The notes under the pieces: generated by a model
What the model was told of the DNA's origin: nothing
Seen by the model: only the letters and a program-made list of their open reading frames with translations
Databases searched by the model: none
Position numbers and translations under genes: made by a program
From: Pseudonocardiales bacterium
GTDB taxonomy: Bacteria; Actinomycetota; Actinomycetes; Mycobacteriales; Pseudonocardiaceae
DNA length: 64,000 nucleotides
NCBI GenBank assembly: GCA_019241525.1
Contig: JAFAWY010000140.1
Coordinates: forward strand, 1 to 64,000
Direction of reading: 5' to 3'
In this document: in pieces, positions 1 to 9,680 of the stretch
Position numbering within the stretch: the stretch's first letter is position 1
Layout of the letters: each line of letters starts with the position of its first letter

Positions 1-891
1 ACCGGGGCAGCGCTGTGCCGCGCCGGGGTGGACAAGCTGGCGTTCACCGGTTCCACCATTACCGCGCGGAAGGTGATGTCGGCCTGCGCCGAGACGCTGA
101 CCCCGGTGGTCATCGAGTGCGGCGGCACGGACGCGCTGCTGGTGGACGCCGACGCAGACCTCGCCGCGGCGGCCGACGCCGCGGTCTGGGGCGCGATGGT
201 CAATGTCGGACAGACCTGCGTCGGGGTGGAGCGGGTGTACGTCGTCGATGACGTGGCAGCGGAGCTGACCGAACGCATCGTCACCCTGACACGGCAGCTG
301 CGCGTGGGCGGTGAGCCCACCGACCACCTTGGCCCGATCACCAGACCGGAGCAGATCGACGTGATTCGCGCTCACATCGCGGATGCGCTGGCCCAAGGTG
401 GCACGGCATTGGTCGGTGGCGCGGAGTCAGTACGCCCGCCGTTTGTGCAGCCGGTGGTGTTGACCGGCGTGCCGGAGACGTCAACAGCGGTGACCGAGGA
501 GACTTTCGGCCCGACTATCACGGTGCACCGGGTGGCGAATCTCGATGAGGCGGTGCAACGGGTCAATGCCAGCCGCTACGGGTTGGGCGCCGCGGTGTTC
601 TCCCGGCGCCGAGGCGCGCGGATTGCCGGCCGGCTGCGCTGCGGGATGGTGGCGGTCAACAGCGTGATCTCCTACGCCGCGGTGCCGTCGCTGCCCTTTG
701 GTGGGGTCGGCGACTCGGGGTTCGGACGCATCCATGGCGCCGACGGTCTCCGCGAGTTCAGCCGGTCCAAGGCAGTCACTCGCCGGCGGTTCCGCCCGCT
801 GATCCAGGTCCTCACCTTCGACCGCCCACCCTGGGCGGTCCAGTTGCTGCTGCGGATTGTCCGAGTCCTTTATTCGGGTCGCGGTCGCTAA
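1..891 (+). CDS. Aldehyde dehydrogenase, C-terminal part (5' end outside window)
   Basis: The reading frame is open from base 1, so the gene is truncated by the window edge; about 296 residues are visible. It is an NAD(P)-dependent aldehyde dehydrogenase, which oxidises an aldehyde to the acid. Visible family motifs are VDKLAFTGST (cofactor region), the general-base segment VIECGG, the catalytic cysteine in VNVGQTCVGVERVYV, and the ETFGPTITV and LPFGGVGDSGFGR blocks near the end. The last 40 residues are basic and hydrophobic (IQVLTFDRPPWAVQLLLRIV), which could attach the protein to a membrane. The 3-hydroxyacyl-CoA dehydrogenase gene follows 14 nt later and is probably co-transcribed. Substrate is not predictable. 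Confidence 0.93.
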   Translation, partial: TGAALCRAGVDKLAFTGSTITARKVMSACAETLTPVVIECGGTDALLVDADADLAAAADAAVWGAMVNVGQTCVGVERVYVVDDVAAELTERIVTLTRQLRVGGEPTDHLGPITRPEQIDVIRAHIADALAQGGTALVGGAESVRPPFVQPVVLTGVPETSTAVTEETFGPTITVHRVANLDEAVQRVNASRYGLGAAVFSRRRGARIAGRLRCGMVAVNSVISYAAVPSLPFGGVGDSGFGRIHGADGLREFSRSKAVTRRRFRPLIQVLTFDRPPWAVQLLLRIVRVLYSGRGR

Positions 892-905
892 GCGGAAGGC
901 ACGAG

Positions 906-2678
906 ATGACTCAGATCGAGACGGTCAGTGTGGTCGGTGTCGGCACGATGGGTGCCAGGATCGCCGAGGTGCTGGCCCGGACCGGCCACGACGTGGTGGC
1001 CGTCGAGCTGGACGACAACGGGATCGCCCGCGGTCGTGTGCATCTCGAACACTCCACCGGCCGAGCTCTGGAACGCGGGAAACTTGACGAGGCAGCTCGC
1101 GAGGAGTTGCTCAGCCGGATCAGCTTCACCACCAAGCTCACCGACCTTGCCGATGCCGATTTCGTCATCGAGGCGGTACCGGAGCGGATGGACGTCAAGA
1201 GCCGGCTGTTCACCGAGCTGGACGGGATTGTGCGCGGCGACGTCATCTTGGCGTCGAATACCTCCAGCTTGTCGATCACCGAGCTGGCCGTGCACACCAA
1301 GCGCCCAGACCGGGTCGTCGGGATGCACTTTTTCAACCCGGCACCGGTGCTCAAGCTGGTCGAAGTGGTGCGCACGGTGGTCACCGATCCAGACGTCATC
1401 ACCACGGTGACAGACCTGGCGACCACGCTGGGCAAGACGCCCGTGGTGGTAGGAGATCGCGCCGGGTTCATCGCCAACGGACTGCTGTTCGGCTACCTCA
1501 ACCATGCCGCGAGCATGTTCGAGCAGCGCTACGCAATACGGGAGGATCTCGACGCCGCGATGCGCTTCGGCACCGGGTACCCGATGGGACCGCTCGCGCT
1601 GCTGGACCTGATCGGCTTGGACACGGCCTACGAGATCCTCGATGCGTTGTACCGGCAGTCGCGGGATCGCCGGCACGCGCCGGTGCCCCTACTCAAGCAG
1701 ATGATCACCGCGGGACTGCTGGGGCGAAAGTCCGGTCACGGCTTCTACACCTATGCGGGAGAGGACTCATCGACGGTGGTGCCGGATGCCGCCACCCCTC
1801 CCCAGGAGGAGGTCGGCGCGCAGCCCCGCTCGATCGGCACTGTCGGCGTGGTCGGCACCGGCACCATGGCCACGGGCATCGTCGAAGTACTGGCCAAGGG
1901 CGGTCACGACGTGATCATCCGCGGTCGCAGTACCAGCCGGACTGACGCCGCGGTGTCGGCCGTGAGCCGTTCGCTGAACAAGGCCGTTAACCGCGGCAAG
2001 CTTTCCGAACCCGATCGCGACGCTGCCCTCGGGCGGATCACGACCACCACCTCTCTGGATGATTTCGCCCAGGTGGACCTGGTCATTGAAGCGGTCGCCG
2101 AGGATCTGGAAGTCAAGCGCGGGATTTTCGCCACGCTCGATGAGGTCTGCAAGCCAGGCGCGATCCTGGCTACCACCACCTCGTCCCTGCCGGTGGTTGA
2201 ATGCGCGGCCGTCACCTCACGCCCCGGTGAGGTGGTCGGCATGCATTTCTTCAACCCCGCGCCGGTGATGAAGCTGGTCGAGGTGGTGACCACCATCAGC
2301 ACCACCGAGGAGGTGGCAGCGACCACCCGCCAGCTCGCCCGCTCACTCGGTAAGGTGCCGGTGACCTGCGGCGACCGCGCCGGGTTCATCGTCAACGCGT
2401 TGCTGTTCCCTTACCTTAACGACGCGGTGCGGATGCTGGAGGCGCACTATGCATCAGCCGACGACATCGACACCGCGATGAAGCTCGGAGCTGCGCTGCC
2501 GATGGGTCCGTTCGAGCTGCTCGATGTGGTTGGCCTGGATGTCTCGCTGGCTATTCAGCGCAGCCTGTACCAGGAGTTCCGCGAGCCGGGCTTCGCCCCC
2601 GCTCCGCTGCTGGAACAGCTCGTCACCGCCGGTCGTCTAGGCCGTAAAACTCGTAAAGGCTTCCGCGACTACTCGTGA
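906..2678 (+). CDS. Tandem-duplicated 3-hydroxyacyl-CoA dehydrogenase
   Basis: This 590-residue protein holds two complete 3-hydroxyacyl-CoA dehydrogenase units in a row. Unit 1 covers about 5-285 and unit 2 about 305-588. Each has an NAD-binding Rossmann start (VGVGTMGARIAEVLA and VGTGTMATGIVEVLA), the catalytic-His block GMHFFNPAPV (His near 139 and 445), and a C-terminal helical domain with GRKSGHGFY or GRKTRKGF. It would oxidise 3-hydroxybutyryl-CoA-like substrates or reduce acetoacetyl-CoA. The family is usually about 285 residues and dimeric, so this is a built-in dimer by duplication. Unit 2 has GRSTSR where the acidic NAD-selecting residue of unit 1 (VVAVELDD) sits, so cofactor preference may differ. 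ATG start at 906. Confidence 0.93.
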   Translation: MTQIETVSVVGVGTMGARIAEVLARTGHDVVAVELDDNGIARGRVHLEHSTGRALERGKLDEAAREELLSRISFTTKLTDLADADFVIEAVPERMDVKSRLFTELDGIVRGDVILASNTSSLSITELAVHTKRPDRVVGMHFFNPAPVLKLVEVVRTVVTDPDVITTVTDLATTLGKTPVVVGDRAGFIANGLLFGYLNHAASMFEQRYAIREDLDAAMRFGTGYPMGPLALLDLIGLDTAYEILDALYRQSRDRRHAPVPLLKQMITAGLLGRKSGHGFYTYAGEDSSTVVPDAATPPQEEVGAQPRSIGTVGVVGTGTMATGIVEVLAKGGHDVIIRGRSTSRTDAAVSAVSRSLNKAVNRGKLSEPDRDAALGRITTTTSLDDFAQVDLVIEAVAEDLEVKRGIFATLDEVCKPGAILATTTSSLPVVECAAVTSRPGEVVGMHFFNPAPVMKLVEVVTTISTTEEVAATTRQLARSLGKVPVTCGDRAGFIVNALLFPYLNDAVRMLEAHYASADDIDTAMKLGAALPMGPFELLDVVGLDVSLAIQRSLYQEFREPGFAPAPLLEQLVTAGRLGRKTRKGFRDYS

Positions 2679-2710
2679 GTGCGTCACGGCGCTGCAACGC
2701 GCCTATGACG

Positions 2711-2917
2711 TCAGCCGCAGCAGCCGCCTCCGCAGCACCCGCCGCCAGCGGGGGCTGCGCGCCCCGGAGTAGCACCGGACAGGGCAACGGTCGAGAGCAA
2801 TCGGACAGTGTCGTCATGGCCTGACGGGCACCGGGCCGGATCCCCTGACGCGCTCATGGGCCGGCTGAGTTCAAAGGTCGTCGAGCACTCCCGGCACCGG
2901 AACTCGTAGCGTGGCAT
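2711..2917 (-). CDS. FmdB-like small zinc-ribbon protein
   Basis: A 68-residue protein starting MPRYEFRC; the open frame extends six codons further upstream, but this ATG matches the family start. It has one CxxC knuckle (CRECSTTFE) and a second CPSGH pair, as in FmdB-family zinc ribbons, then a low-complexity Cys/Gly tail (GGGCCGGGCCG). The family function is unknown; the fold suggests regulation or metal handling in the cytoplasm. It converges on the dehydrogenase gene with a 32-nt gap. Confidence 0.8.
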   Translation of the reverse strand: MPRYEFRCRECSTTFELSRPMSASGDPARCPSGHDDTVRLLSTVALSGATPGRAAPAGGGCCGGGCCG

Positions 2918-3015
2918 GACCGCAGCGTACGCCACCAGCGGTGCTCGCTAGATCATTGTGCGGGGACCCTTGCCATTGATCACAGGTGGTGGTCTACGCC
3001 GTAGGCTGGATGGTG

Positions 3016-3309
3016 ATGCCGCGCCGCAATCGGCCACACCACGCCGAGCCACCCTCCGCGGTGGGTCGGGCCGGTTGGGCACGGCCCGAAACGGGTCCAG
3101 ACGGGGACTGGCTGGTTCGGGCCGTCTACGGTGAACAAACCGTCAAGAGCTACCGCTGCCCGGGTTGCGATCACGAGATCAAGCCCGGTACCGCGCACGT
3201 CGTGGCCTGGCCAGCGGGAGAACACGGGTCAGCCGCCGACCGGCGGCACTGGCATACCGGGTGTTGGACTGGTCGGGCCCGTCGGGCTCCTACCCGCCGG
3301 CGTTGGTGA
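3016..3309 (+). CDS. Conserved actinobacterial hypothetical protein with Cys/His zinc site
   Basis: A 97-residue basic protein starting MPRRNRP; an in-frame GTG at 2986 is the alternative start. It contains YRCPGCDHEIKPGTAHVVAW and then HWHTGCW, a Cys-x2-Cys ... His-x2-Cys arrangement that probably binds one zinc, in a HNH-like or zinc-ribbon manner. I recall this family as widespread in actinomycetes, often labelled ATP/GTP-binding on weak grounds. The C-terminus is Arg-rich (RARRAPTRRRW), compatible with nucleic acid binding. It ends 4 nt from the convergent DivIVA-like gene. Confidence 0.7.
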   Translation: MPRRNRPHHAEPPSAVGRAGWARPETGPDGDWLVRAVYGEQTVKSYRCPGCDHEIKPGTAHVVAWPAGEHGSAADRRHWHTGCWTGRARRAPTRRRW

Positions 3310-3313
3310 GATT

Positions 3314-4198
3314 TCAGCTTTGCTGAGCCGGTCCTGGGGCGAGCACGTCATCTCCATCTCCGGTGGGCGCGAGATGCCGCAACGCTTCTTCCAGTTTCGT
3401 GCTCACCGATTCCAACTGGCTGGTCACCTGGCGGCGTAACGTGCGCAGGGCCTCAACCTGCCGGGTGGCCTCCTTTATCCGGGCGACAGCCGTCTGATCG
3501 GCCTCGGTGACCAGACGGCGGGCCACGTCGGTGGCCTCGTCGATACGGCGTTTTGCCTCCGTCTTGCTGCTCGCCTCCTGCTCCGCCAGCTCACGGTTGG
3601 CATCCCGGCGCCGCTGCGACATCGTGATGTCAAAGTCCTCCTCGACCTGCCGCCGGCGAGCCGCTGAGTCGGCGTCAAGCTGCGCGGCTCGCTGCTTGGC
3701 CTGCGCCACGATGTCCTCTGCCTGGCGATGCGCAGCGGCGAGGGCCCGCTCGTGTTCGTCATCCATCTCCGATCGCCGCCGCTGCGCCTCGGCGATCATC
3801 TGCTCGTAGCGGGTGCGCAGTTCGACCGCTTCGCGCTCGGTCTCAGCCCTGGTGGCCGCGGCGGCGGTGGTGGCCGCACTGGTGATCTCCGCGGCCTCCC
3901 GCTGGGCGCTGCGCAGCATGCGGGCCACCCGCTCACTCATGCCTTCGACGGAGGTGGGTGGCGCAGCCAGGCGAGCCACGTCGGCGCGCAGCTCATCGAT
4001 CTCCCCGCGAGCCGCCTCGAGCGTCCGGGCAAGCTCGGCGGCCTGCGCGGCCGCGGCGTTGCGGTCCGTCAACGCAATCTGGAGATCGGCTCGAAGGTGT
4101 TCGAGCTGGTAGTCCACCTGCGCGCAGTCATATCCCCGACGGACGATGTCGAACGTCGATCTCATCGGAAGCAGATCACGGTCGTGGACTGAGCCCAT
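3314..4198 (-). CDS. DivIVA-like coiled-coil protein
   Basis: A 294-residue protein. The N-terminus (MRSTFDIVRRGYDCAQVDYQ) matches the DivIVA membrane-binding start, in which a GYD...QVD segment follows a conserved Phe. The remainder, about residues 40-280, is almost uninterrupted Ala/Glu/Arg-rich heptads predicted as coiled coil, for example AQRRRSEMDDEHERALAAAH. Relatives act as polarity or cytoskeletal scaffolds at poles or septa. Alternative starts are the ATG at 4198 used here and the in-frame ATG at 4165 just before the DivIVA motif. It stands alone, upstream of ccr on the same strand. Confidence 0.8.
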   Translation of the reverse strand: MGSVHDRDLLPMRSTFDIVRRGYDCAQVDYQLEHLRADLQIALTDRNAAAAQAAELARTLEAARGEIDELRADVARLAAPPTSVEGMSERVARMLRSAQREAAEITSAATTAAAATRAETEREAVELRTRYEQMIAEAQRRRSEMDDEHERALAAAHRQAEDIVAQAKQRAAQLDADSAARRRQVEEDFDITMSQRRRDANRELAEQEASSKTEAKRRIDEATDVARRLVTEADQTAVARIKEATRQVEALRTLRRQVTSQLESVSTKLEEALRHLAPTGDGDDVLAPGPAQQS

Positions 4199-4316
4199 GC
4201 GGCCACGTTACTCGGGTAGCACAGCTTACACGTAGCGCGCTACCCCGGAAGCGTTGGAGAATGCAGACTGCTGTTTTCGGGAGCTCCTGGCCAGCAGCCT
4301 GCATCCGTCAATGCGC

Positions 4317-5648
4317 TTAGACCCCCCGGAAGCGGTTGATCGCTTCGAGGTGGATCTCACGGAATTCTGGGTTATGCACGCCCAGACCCTCCTCGGGAGC
4401 CAGGCACAGAACACCGACCTTGCCCTGGTGGACGTTGCGGTGCATGTCGTGGGCAGCCTGACCGGTTTGGTCCAGCGGGTAGACGCGAGACAGCGTCGGG
4501 TGCACCTTTCCCTTGACGATCAGCCGGTTGGCTTCCCACGCCTCGCGGTAATTGGCGAAGTGCGATCCCACAATCCGTTTGAGGTTCATCCACAGATAGC
4601 GGTTGTCGTAGATATGGTTGTAGCCGGAGGTCGAGGCACAGGTGACGATCGTGCCTCCCCGCTTGGCGACGTAGACGCTGGCGCCGAAGGTCTCCCGACC
4701 GGGGTGCTCGAATACGATGTCCGGATCGTCGCCACCGGTGAGTTCGCGTATCTTGCTGCCAAACCGCTTCCACTCCCGCGGATCCTGGGTGTGCTCGTCT
4801 TTCCAGAATTTGTAACCCTCGGCGTTACGGTCGATCACCAAGTCGGCGCCCATACGCCGGCAGATCTCAGCTTTCTCCGGACTGGATACGACGCAGACCG
4901 GGATGGCGCCGCCGACCAGGGCCATCTGGGTGGCGTACGAGCCGAGGCCGCCCGATGCGCCCCAGATCAGCACGGTATCGCCTTGCTTCATGTCCGCACC
5001 ATTACGGGAAACCAATTGCCGGTATGCGGTGGAGTTGACCAAGCCCGGGCTGGCGGCTTCTTCCCAGGTGAGGTGAGCCGGCTTCGGCATCAGTTGGTTG
5101 GACTTGACTAACGCGAGCTCGGCCAGGCCACCAAAATTGGTCTCGAAACCCCAGATACGTTGCTCGGGATCGAGCATCGTGTCGCTGTGGCCGTCATGGT
5201 GCTCCAGCTCAACCGACAGGCAATGGGCTACCACCTCGTCGCCCGGGCGCCAAGCGTTCACCCCGGCTCCGGTGCGGAGCACCACGCCGGCCAGGTCCGA
5301 TCCGACCACGTGGTAGGGCAGGTCGTGCCGGGCGGCCAACGGAGAAATTCGGCCGTACCGCCTGAGAAACCCAAAGGTGGGAAGCGGTTCGAAGATCGAT
5401 GTCCATACGGTGTTGTAATTGACAGCGCTGGCCATGACCGCGACCAGAGCCTCGCCTGGACCCAGTTCGGGCACCGGCACGTCGTCCAGGTGCAGGGATT
5501 GGCGTGGGTCCTTGTCCCGGCTGGGAAGCCCAGCGAACATGTCGGCCTCGTCAGCGTGGACCGTAATTCCCCGATACGTTTCCGGTACCGGCAGCGAGCC
5601 GATGGCATCGAGTTCGCCGTTGAGGATGGCATCAAGGATCTTTTGCAC
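4317..5648 (-). CDS. ccr: Crotonyl-CoA carboxylase/reductase
   Basis: This 443-residue medium-chain dehydrogenase/reductase reductively carboxylates crotonyl-CoA with NADPH and CO2 to ethylmalonyl-CoA. It is the key step of the ethylmalonyl-CoA pathway and supplies polyketide extender units. The NADPH site is WGASGGLGSYATQMALVGGA (about 229-248). The four CO2-binding residues known from the Kitasatospora enzyme appear present with a constant offset of two: Asn79 (NYNTVW), Phe168-Glu169 (WGFETN) and His363 (GSHFANY). This points to a true carboxylase rather than a plain enoyl reductase. GTG start, preceded by GGAAGGA about 6 nt upstream. No ethylmalonyl-CoA mutase gene is in the window. Confidence 0.96.
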   Translation of the reverse strand: MQKILDAILNGELDAIGSLPVPETYRGITVHADEADMFAGLPSRDKDPRQSLHLDDVPVPELGPGEALVAVMASAVNYNTVWTSIFEPLPTFGFLRRYGRISPLAARHDLPYHVVGSDLAGVVLRTGAGVNAWRPGDEVVAHCLSVELEHHDGHSDTMLDPEQRIWGFETNFGGLAELALVKSNQLMPKPAHLTWEEAASPGLVNSTAYRQLVSRNGADMKQGDTVLIWGASGGLGSYATQMALVGGAIPVCVVSSPEKAEICRRMGADLVIDRNAEGYKFWKDEHTQDPREWKRFGSKIRELTGGDDPDIVFEHPGRETFGASVYVAKRGGTIVTCASTSGYNHIYDNRYLWMNLKRIVGSHFANYREAWEANRLIVKGKVHPTLSRVYPLDQTGQAAHDMHRNVHQGKVGVLCLAPEEGLGVHNPEFREIHLEAINRFRGV

Positions 5649-5705
5649 AGTCGTCCTTCCCTGGTGTCCGCCCCCCCGCGTGGGAATGTCACGGCTACGC
5701 CGAGA

Positions 5706-5715
5706 TTATCGATAA
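5706..5715. promoter_or_regulatory. Palindrome upstream of ccr
   Basis: The 242-nt gap between ccr and the epimerase gene contains a perfect 10-bp palindrome, TTATCGATAA, about 60 nt upstream of the ccr GTG and inside an A+T-richer stretch likely to hold the ccr promoter. It could be an operator. The MarR-family gene at 8732-9241 is the only nearby regulator; linking them is a guess. Confidence 0.3.
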
Positions 5716-5890
5716 GTATATCAAACGCCACCGCTCCGAATGAGTGAGACAGGTCCGTCCCTGCTCGCCACCTCGGTTCCGTTGGTGGACGATGTCACAG
5801 CTGGCGTGCCAGCGGCTTGATCACTGAACTGCCCACTGCTCACGGCCATTGACCAATTCCTGGTCTAACGCCCTTCTGCACTGGTCGCGA

Positions 5891-6337
5891 CTAGTGCGCG
5901 TGGCTGGCTGGTTGCACCAACTCGACCAGCACGCCACCGGCATCTTTGGGATGAATGAAGTTGATCCGCGAATCTGCCGTGCCGCGGCGTGCGGTGTCGT
6001 AAAGCAGCCGCACACCGGCGGCACGCAACGCTTGCGTAGCAGCTTCGATGTCGGTGACCCGGTAAGCGAGTTGCTGCAGACCGGGGCCGCTGCGATCCAG
6101 AAACTTGGCGATGGTCGACGTCGGGCTCAACGGGGCAAGCAGCTGTACCGCGGCACCGGTGCCGGGATCACCGGGGGCGCGCAGCATGCCCTCGTGCACC
6201 CCCTGCTCCTCATTGATCTCTTCGTGGGCTAGCTCCAGCCCGAATGTCGTCCGGTAAAACTCAACGGCCGCATCGAAATCGGGCACCGCGATGCCGACGT
6301 GATCAATGCCTGTGACGAAGGCCGGGAGTGGGGTCAT
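5891..6337 (-). CDS. mce: Methylmalonyl-CoA epimerase (glyoxalase/VOC fold)
   Basis: A 148-residue VOC-superfamily protein that interconverts (2R)- and (2S)-methylmalonyl-CoA (and probably ethylmalonyl-CoA) for B12-dependent mutases. Two beta-alpha-beta-beta-beta modules are visible: IDHVGIAVPDFDAAVEFY at the start, and LQQLAYRVTDIEA ... GVLVELVQPA in the second half with the metal-ligand Glu. Where many epimerases have a His-His pair (GLHHIAY) this protein has Gln-Gln; from memory Streptomyces homologues share that substitution. ATG start. It is divergent from the thiolase gene, with about 120 nt between them. Confidence 0.92.
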   Translation of the reverse strand: MTPLPAFVTGIDHVGIAVPDFDAAVEFYRTTFGLELAHEEINEEQGVHEGMLRAPGDPGTGAAVQLLAPLSPTSTIAKFLDRSGPGLQQLAYRVTDIEAATQALRAAGVRLLYDTARRGTADSRINFIHPKDAGGVLVELVQPASHAH

Positions 6338-6456
6338 GAGATGCAGCGTACGGCCGGTTGGAGTGTGCTTATCGTCATCTCGCGTGCTCTGGGCAACAGC
6401 GGGGTAAGGTCGAGGGGAATCCCTCGTCTACCAAAACCACGCCGGAGGTCTGTGTT

Positions 6457-7652
<1,196 letters not shown>

Positions 7653-7656
<4 letters not shown>

Positions 7657-8621
7657 GCTCGCGCAGCCGCGATATCGACGACCTCGTCGTTCGTGCGCGG
7701 CAGGGCCAGGCACGGGCTGTGGGCCGGCTCATCTCGTTGATCGAGGACGGTGCCCCGGAGCTGCGCGCGCTGGCCGCGGCGCTGGCCCGGGACACCGGCC
7801 GGGCCCAGGTGGTCGGCATCACCGGGCCGCCTGGGGTCGGCAAATCAACCATGGCGGGTGCGTTGGTTGCGGCATTTCGAGCGGCCGGTAAGCGGGTGGG
7901 GGTGCTCGCCGTCGACCCGTCCTCGCCGTTTTCCGGTGGGGCGTTGCTCGGTGATCGGGTGCGGATGCAGGAGCACGCGACCGACCCTGAAGTGTTCATC
8001 CGCTCGATGGCCACCCGTGGGCACCTGGGAGGTATCGCCTGGGCGACCCCCCAGGCGCTGCGAGTGCTGGCTGCTGCCGGATACACCCAGGTACTGGTCG
8101 AGACCGTGGGCGTTGGCCAGTCTGAGGTGGAAGTGATGGCGCTGGCGGACACCACGGTGGTGGTGTTGGCACCGGGAATGGGGGATGGGGTGCAAGCGGC
8201 CAAGGCAGGGATTCTCGAGGTCGCGGACATCCTTGTGGTGAATAAGGCCGACCGGGAAGGCGCCGAACAGACGGTCCGCGAGCTGCAGCACATGATCTCG
8301 CTGGGCCGCCGGGAGGTAGCCGGCCCAAGCTGGCGGCCGCCGATCGTCTGCACGACCGCGCACAAAACAGAAGGTATCGACGATCTGGTTGCGGCGATCG
8401 ACGAGCACCGGGCGTGGATGCTCAGCCACGGTGAACTTGATGCCCGCCGGCAGCGCCGTGCGGAAGCCGAGGTCGAGGCGATCGCTCTGGCGCAGCTGCA
8501 CGGCAGGCTCGGCGACGTGCTACGCGGTAGTGCGCTGCCCGGGCTGGCCAAGCGCGTCGTGGCCGGGGATCTCGACGTTTACCGAGCGGCCGACGAACTG
8601 ATCGCCGAACTCACCGGCTGA
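7653..8621 (+). CDS. meaB: MeaB/ArgK-type G3E GTPase chaperone of B12-dependent acyl-CoA mutase
   Basis: A 322-residue SIMIBI-class GTPase. Residues about 53-66 carry the P-loop [12 protein letters not shown]. The switch segments [19 protein letters not shown] and [12 protein letters not shown] follow, then the base-recognition NKAD. MeaB gates cofactor loading and protects methylmalonyl-CoA or isobutyryl-CoA mutase from inactivation. GTG start overlapping the thiolase stop. The mutase large subunit lies about 1 kb downstream, as in the Streptomyces arrangement I recall (epimerase-thiolase-meaB ... mutase-thioredoxin). Confidence 0.94.
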
Positions 8622-8667
8622 CCACATGGTTGTCGAACCCCCAGGAGCGGGACCGTGCATGAGGGGA

Positions 8668-8725
8668 CGACACACCGGGCAGGAGAGCGCGACATACCGG
8701 GCATGGGGGAACGACACGCCGGGCA
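8668..8725. repeat. Three direct repeats with 22-bp period
   Basis: Between the convergent meaB and marR genes lie three copies of CGACAyrCCGGGCA, starting at 8668, 8690 and 8712. They are exactly 22 bp apart (about two helical turns), separated by G-rich spacers. A partial fourth unit may precede them near 8655. Their role is unknown; they could bind a protein cooperatively or shape a transcript end. Confidence 0.75.
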
Positions 8726-8731
8726 AGGGGG

Positions 8732-9241
8732 TTAGGAGTCGGTGAAGTCGCCGGCGGCGCGGCGCACTTCGGTGAGCAGTGCGGTCAGCTGGGCGGTCTG
8801 GGTGTCGTTGAGCCCCACCAGGCCGAAGTCGATGTCGGTCAGTGCCACGGTGGCGGCTTTTTGACGCTGCCGACCGGCTTCGGTGATCGTGACCAGGGTG
8901 GTACGCCGATCGGTGGGGTGGCTACTGCGCTCGACCAGAAGGTCGGCTTGTAACCGGTCGACGATGTTGGTCACGCTGGTCGGGTGCAGTTGCAGCCGCT
9001 GGCCCATGATCTTCATCGGAAGGGTGCCACGACGGGAGAACACCAGCAGAACCAGCGCTTCATAGCGGGCGAAAGTCAGGCCATGCGGGCGCAGCGCGGC
9101 ATCCACCGCCGACTGCAAGATTTGTTGTACTCGCATCACGTTGGTCACCGCAGCCATCGTCTTCGCTGGGCCGATGCGGTCTTGCCACAGCTGCGCGGCG
9201 CGTTCGATCGGGTCGAACGGCAGCGGATGATGCGAGGACAT
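8732..9241 (-). CDS. MarR-family transcriptional regulator
   Basis: A 169-residue winged-helix regulator. The helix-turn-helix region is FARYEALVLLVFSRRGTLPMKIMGQRLQLHPTSVTNIVDRL, and the wing is HPTDRRTTLVTITEAG. Members bind palindromic operators as dimers and usually respond to small phenolic or acyl ligands. It sits between meaB and the mutase gene on the opposite strand, so the acyl-CoA genes are plausible targets. ATG start; divergent from the small gene at 9292 with a 50-nt shared gap. Confidence 0.9.
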   Translation of the reverse strand: MSSHHPLPFDPIERAAQLWQDRIGPAKTMAAVTNVMRVQQILQSAVDAALRPHGLTFARYEALVLLVFSRRGTLPMKIMGQRLQLHPTSVTNIVDRLQADLLVERSSHPTDRRTTLVTITEAGRQRQKAATVALTDIDFGLVGLNDTQTAQLTALLTEVRRAAGDFTDS

Positions 9242-9291
9242 GGATCAACCGTAAGGCTGCGGCGTCCAAACGGGGTAGGCAGGCTGAGCAA

Positions 9292-9594
9292 ATGATCGTG
9301 GCATTCAGTGTCGCTCCCTCCGGCGGTGAATCAGACAGCGTCAGCGCCGCCGTCGCCGAGGCGGTGCGAGTGGTCGCAGAATCCGGCCTGCCCTACGAAC
9401 TCAACGCCATGTTCACCCTCGTCGAGGGGGAATGGGATGACGTGATGGACGTGGTGCGGCGTGCCGTCGAAGCCGCCAGTGTCGGGGCGACCCGGACCAG
9501 TTTGGTTCTCAAAGCCGACATCCGCCCCGGCTACACCAACCAGCTCCGGGCCAAGGTCGACCGCGTCCACGAGCACCTCGGTATATCGAGGTAA
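9292..9594 (+). CDS. MTH1187/YkoF-like thiamine-binding small protein
   Basis: A 100-residue protein of the MTH1187 (former DUF77) family. The pattern MIVAFSVAPSGGESDSVSAAVAEAVRVV ... GLPYELNAMFTLVEGEWDDVMDVVRRA ... TSLVLKADIRPG is characteristic. Family members form small beta-alpha-beta tetramers that bind thiamine-like ligands; the physiological role is unclear. It is divergent from marR and precedes the mutase gene by 86 nt on the same strand. Confidence 0.82.
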   Translation: MIVAFSVAPSGGESDSVSAAVAEAVRVVAESGLPYELNAMFTLVEGEWDDVMDVVRRAVEAASVGATRTSLVLKADIRPGYTNQLRAKVDRVHEHLGISR

Positions 9595-9668
9595 CAGGAT
9601 TCCTGCAACCCAACCTGTCTCCATGTCGGGGCGACGGAAGAGCACCTGAAAAGAGTTGTTGGACGTCC

Positions 9669-9674
9669 TACTAT
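9669..9674 (+). promoter_or_regulatory. -10 box of the mutase gene (leaderless start likely)
   Basis: TACTAT lies 6 nt upstream of the GTG start of the mutase gene at 9681. There is no Shine-Dalgarno sequence between, so transcription probably begins at or next to the start codon. Confidence 0.5.
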
Positions 9675-9680
9675 TGAGGG

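Noticed and set aside
888-1676. 262-codon open frame on minus inside the dehydrogenase gene
   Set aside because: It is an antisense shadow of a gene with clear domain motifs; no family pattern, and long antisense frames are expected at this G+C.
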